Positions 63,237-64,000 of a stretch of 64,000 nucleotides of DNA are shown here, one piece after another; position 1 is the first letter of the stretch; every line of letters begins with the position of its first letter. Location of the stretch: NCBI GenBank assembly GCA_963556255.1, contig OY744609.1, forward strand, positions 24,202,634 to 24,266,633, read 5' to 3'. A program made the translations under genes and the position numbers. Origin of the DNA: Allolobophora icterica. Lineage: Eukaryota > Annelida > Clitellata > Crassiclitellata > Lumbricidae. The notes under the pieces are model-generated. The model was not told where the DNA came from and made no database searches. It worked only from the letters and a program-made list of their open reading frames with translations.

Positions 63237-64000
63237 CTGGACATTGAATAGAACCAAGCATTGACACCAATGCAAACAGTATCAGCTCAGGAAACAACAT
63301 GTTGCAGTTGATATTTAGCAACAAGTTTAAACTGAGAAAGCAATAAGTTCAGCACAAAAAAGCAAAAGTTCAGTTCAAAGGCAACAAGTTCTAGCTATGA
63401 AAGCTTCAGGTCAAAAGGCAACAAGTTTCAATTTGGAAAGTAACCAGTTTCGGCTGAAAATTAACAAGCATCAGCTCAGACAGCAACAAGTTTCAGCTAT
63501 CATTTGGGATCACAGCCAGAATGGTTACACAAAGTTAGGTAAGGAAACAAAAAATACCATAAGGTAGAGTAGGGTGAGATAGGAAAAAAATGGTAATATA
63601 AAGAATGGTAATATAAGGTTAGCTATGGAAAGAAAAGGTGAGAATGAGGATAGTCCATTTGTTATGTGCCTGCATCATTTACGATAAGTTTATTTGAAGG
63701 CACAGTTTGCTGTTTTTGGATCTTTGGCAATAAGCCACAATCATGATCATCTTTTGTGAGGTGCTTAAAGGCATAACATTAAGTGTCTAGATACATACAC
63801 ATAATGTCTAAATATACCTTAGAAAATAAATGCTGTAGCGAAGGTAGACTGTTTATTTGAAATGATGCCTCATTTACTCTGCCCTAACTGATTGCATGAG
63901 GTGAGAGTAGACATCTGCTAACTTTGTCTTGGTAACCAAGTGGTAAGCCACTTGGACTGAGGCCTCTGAAGTTTGCGTCGTGGCGAAGAGGAAGCGAACT
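63237..64000. other. intron of PGGHG-like gene; loose AGCAACAAGTTTCAGCT repeats
   Basis: Bases 63320-63500 contain about eight diverged copies of a 20-25 bp word like agcaacaagtttcagctcaa. No further exon was recognised up to the window end. Confidence 0.5.

Overview
The window looks like nuclear DNA of an invertebrate animal. Genes are sparse and split by GT-AG introns, and most of the sequence is transposon debris, microsatellites and satellite-like arrays. The octamer TAGGCCTA and its fragments recur throughout the non-coding DNA. Together with secreted fibrinogen-domain genes this would suit a marine deuterostome such as an echinoderm, but that is an inference, not a measurement.

Four protein genes can be assembled from exons whose splice phases agree. 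(1) At the left edge, plus strand, is the 3' part of a MIS18BP1/KNL2-type centromere-licensing gene (about 981-8372): end of a SANTA domain, a CENP-C-like motif, an AT-hook and a conserved acidic/aromatic C-terminus. (2) and (3) Two tandem plus-strand genes at 27498-33347 and 40399-53517 share one four-exon plan. It runs signal peptide plus PAN/apple-like exon, a 34-nt micro-exon, a fibronectin-II-like exon of 141 nt, and a fibrinogen C-terminal exon of 617 nt. They encode predicted secreted proteins of 359 and 362 residues. (4) At the right edge, minus strand, is the 3' half of a GH65 glycosidase of the PGGHG (ATHL1) family, six exons at 63236-58865, with changes at positions expected to be catalytic.

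Between and inside these genes the DNA is mobile-element rich. There are many short non-autonomous hAT-type elements with terminal inverted repeats and 8-bp target duplications. There are hAT transposase remnants, RTE-like and CR1/L2-like LINE fragments, tRNA-derived SINE fragments, and very long simple repeats of GAT, CT/CTGT, GTAT, AAT, CTT and TA.

The most unusual structure is a foldback-type element of about 6.4 kb (42960-49406) in intron 1 of the second fibrinogen-domain gene. It has inverted termini of about 100 bp, a perfect 9-bp target duplication, and arms made of a satellite of about 83 bp that runs in opposite orientations on the two sides. No rRNA gene, intact tRNA gene, CRISPR array or bacterial-type operon was seen.
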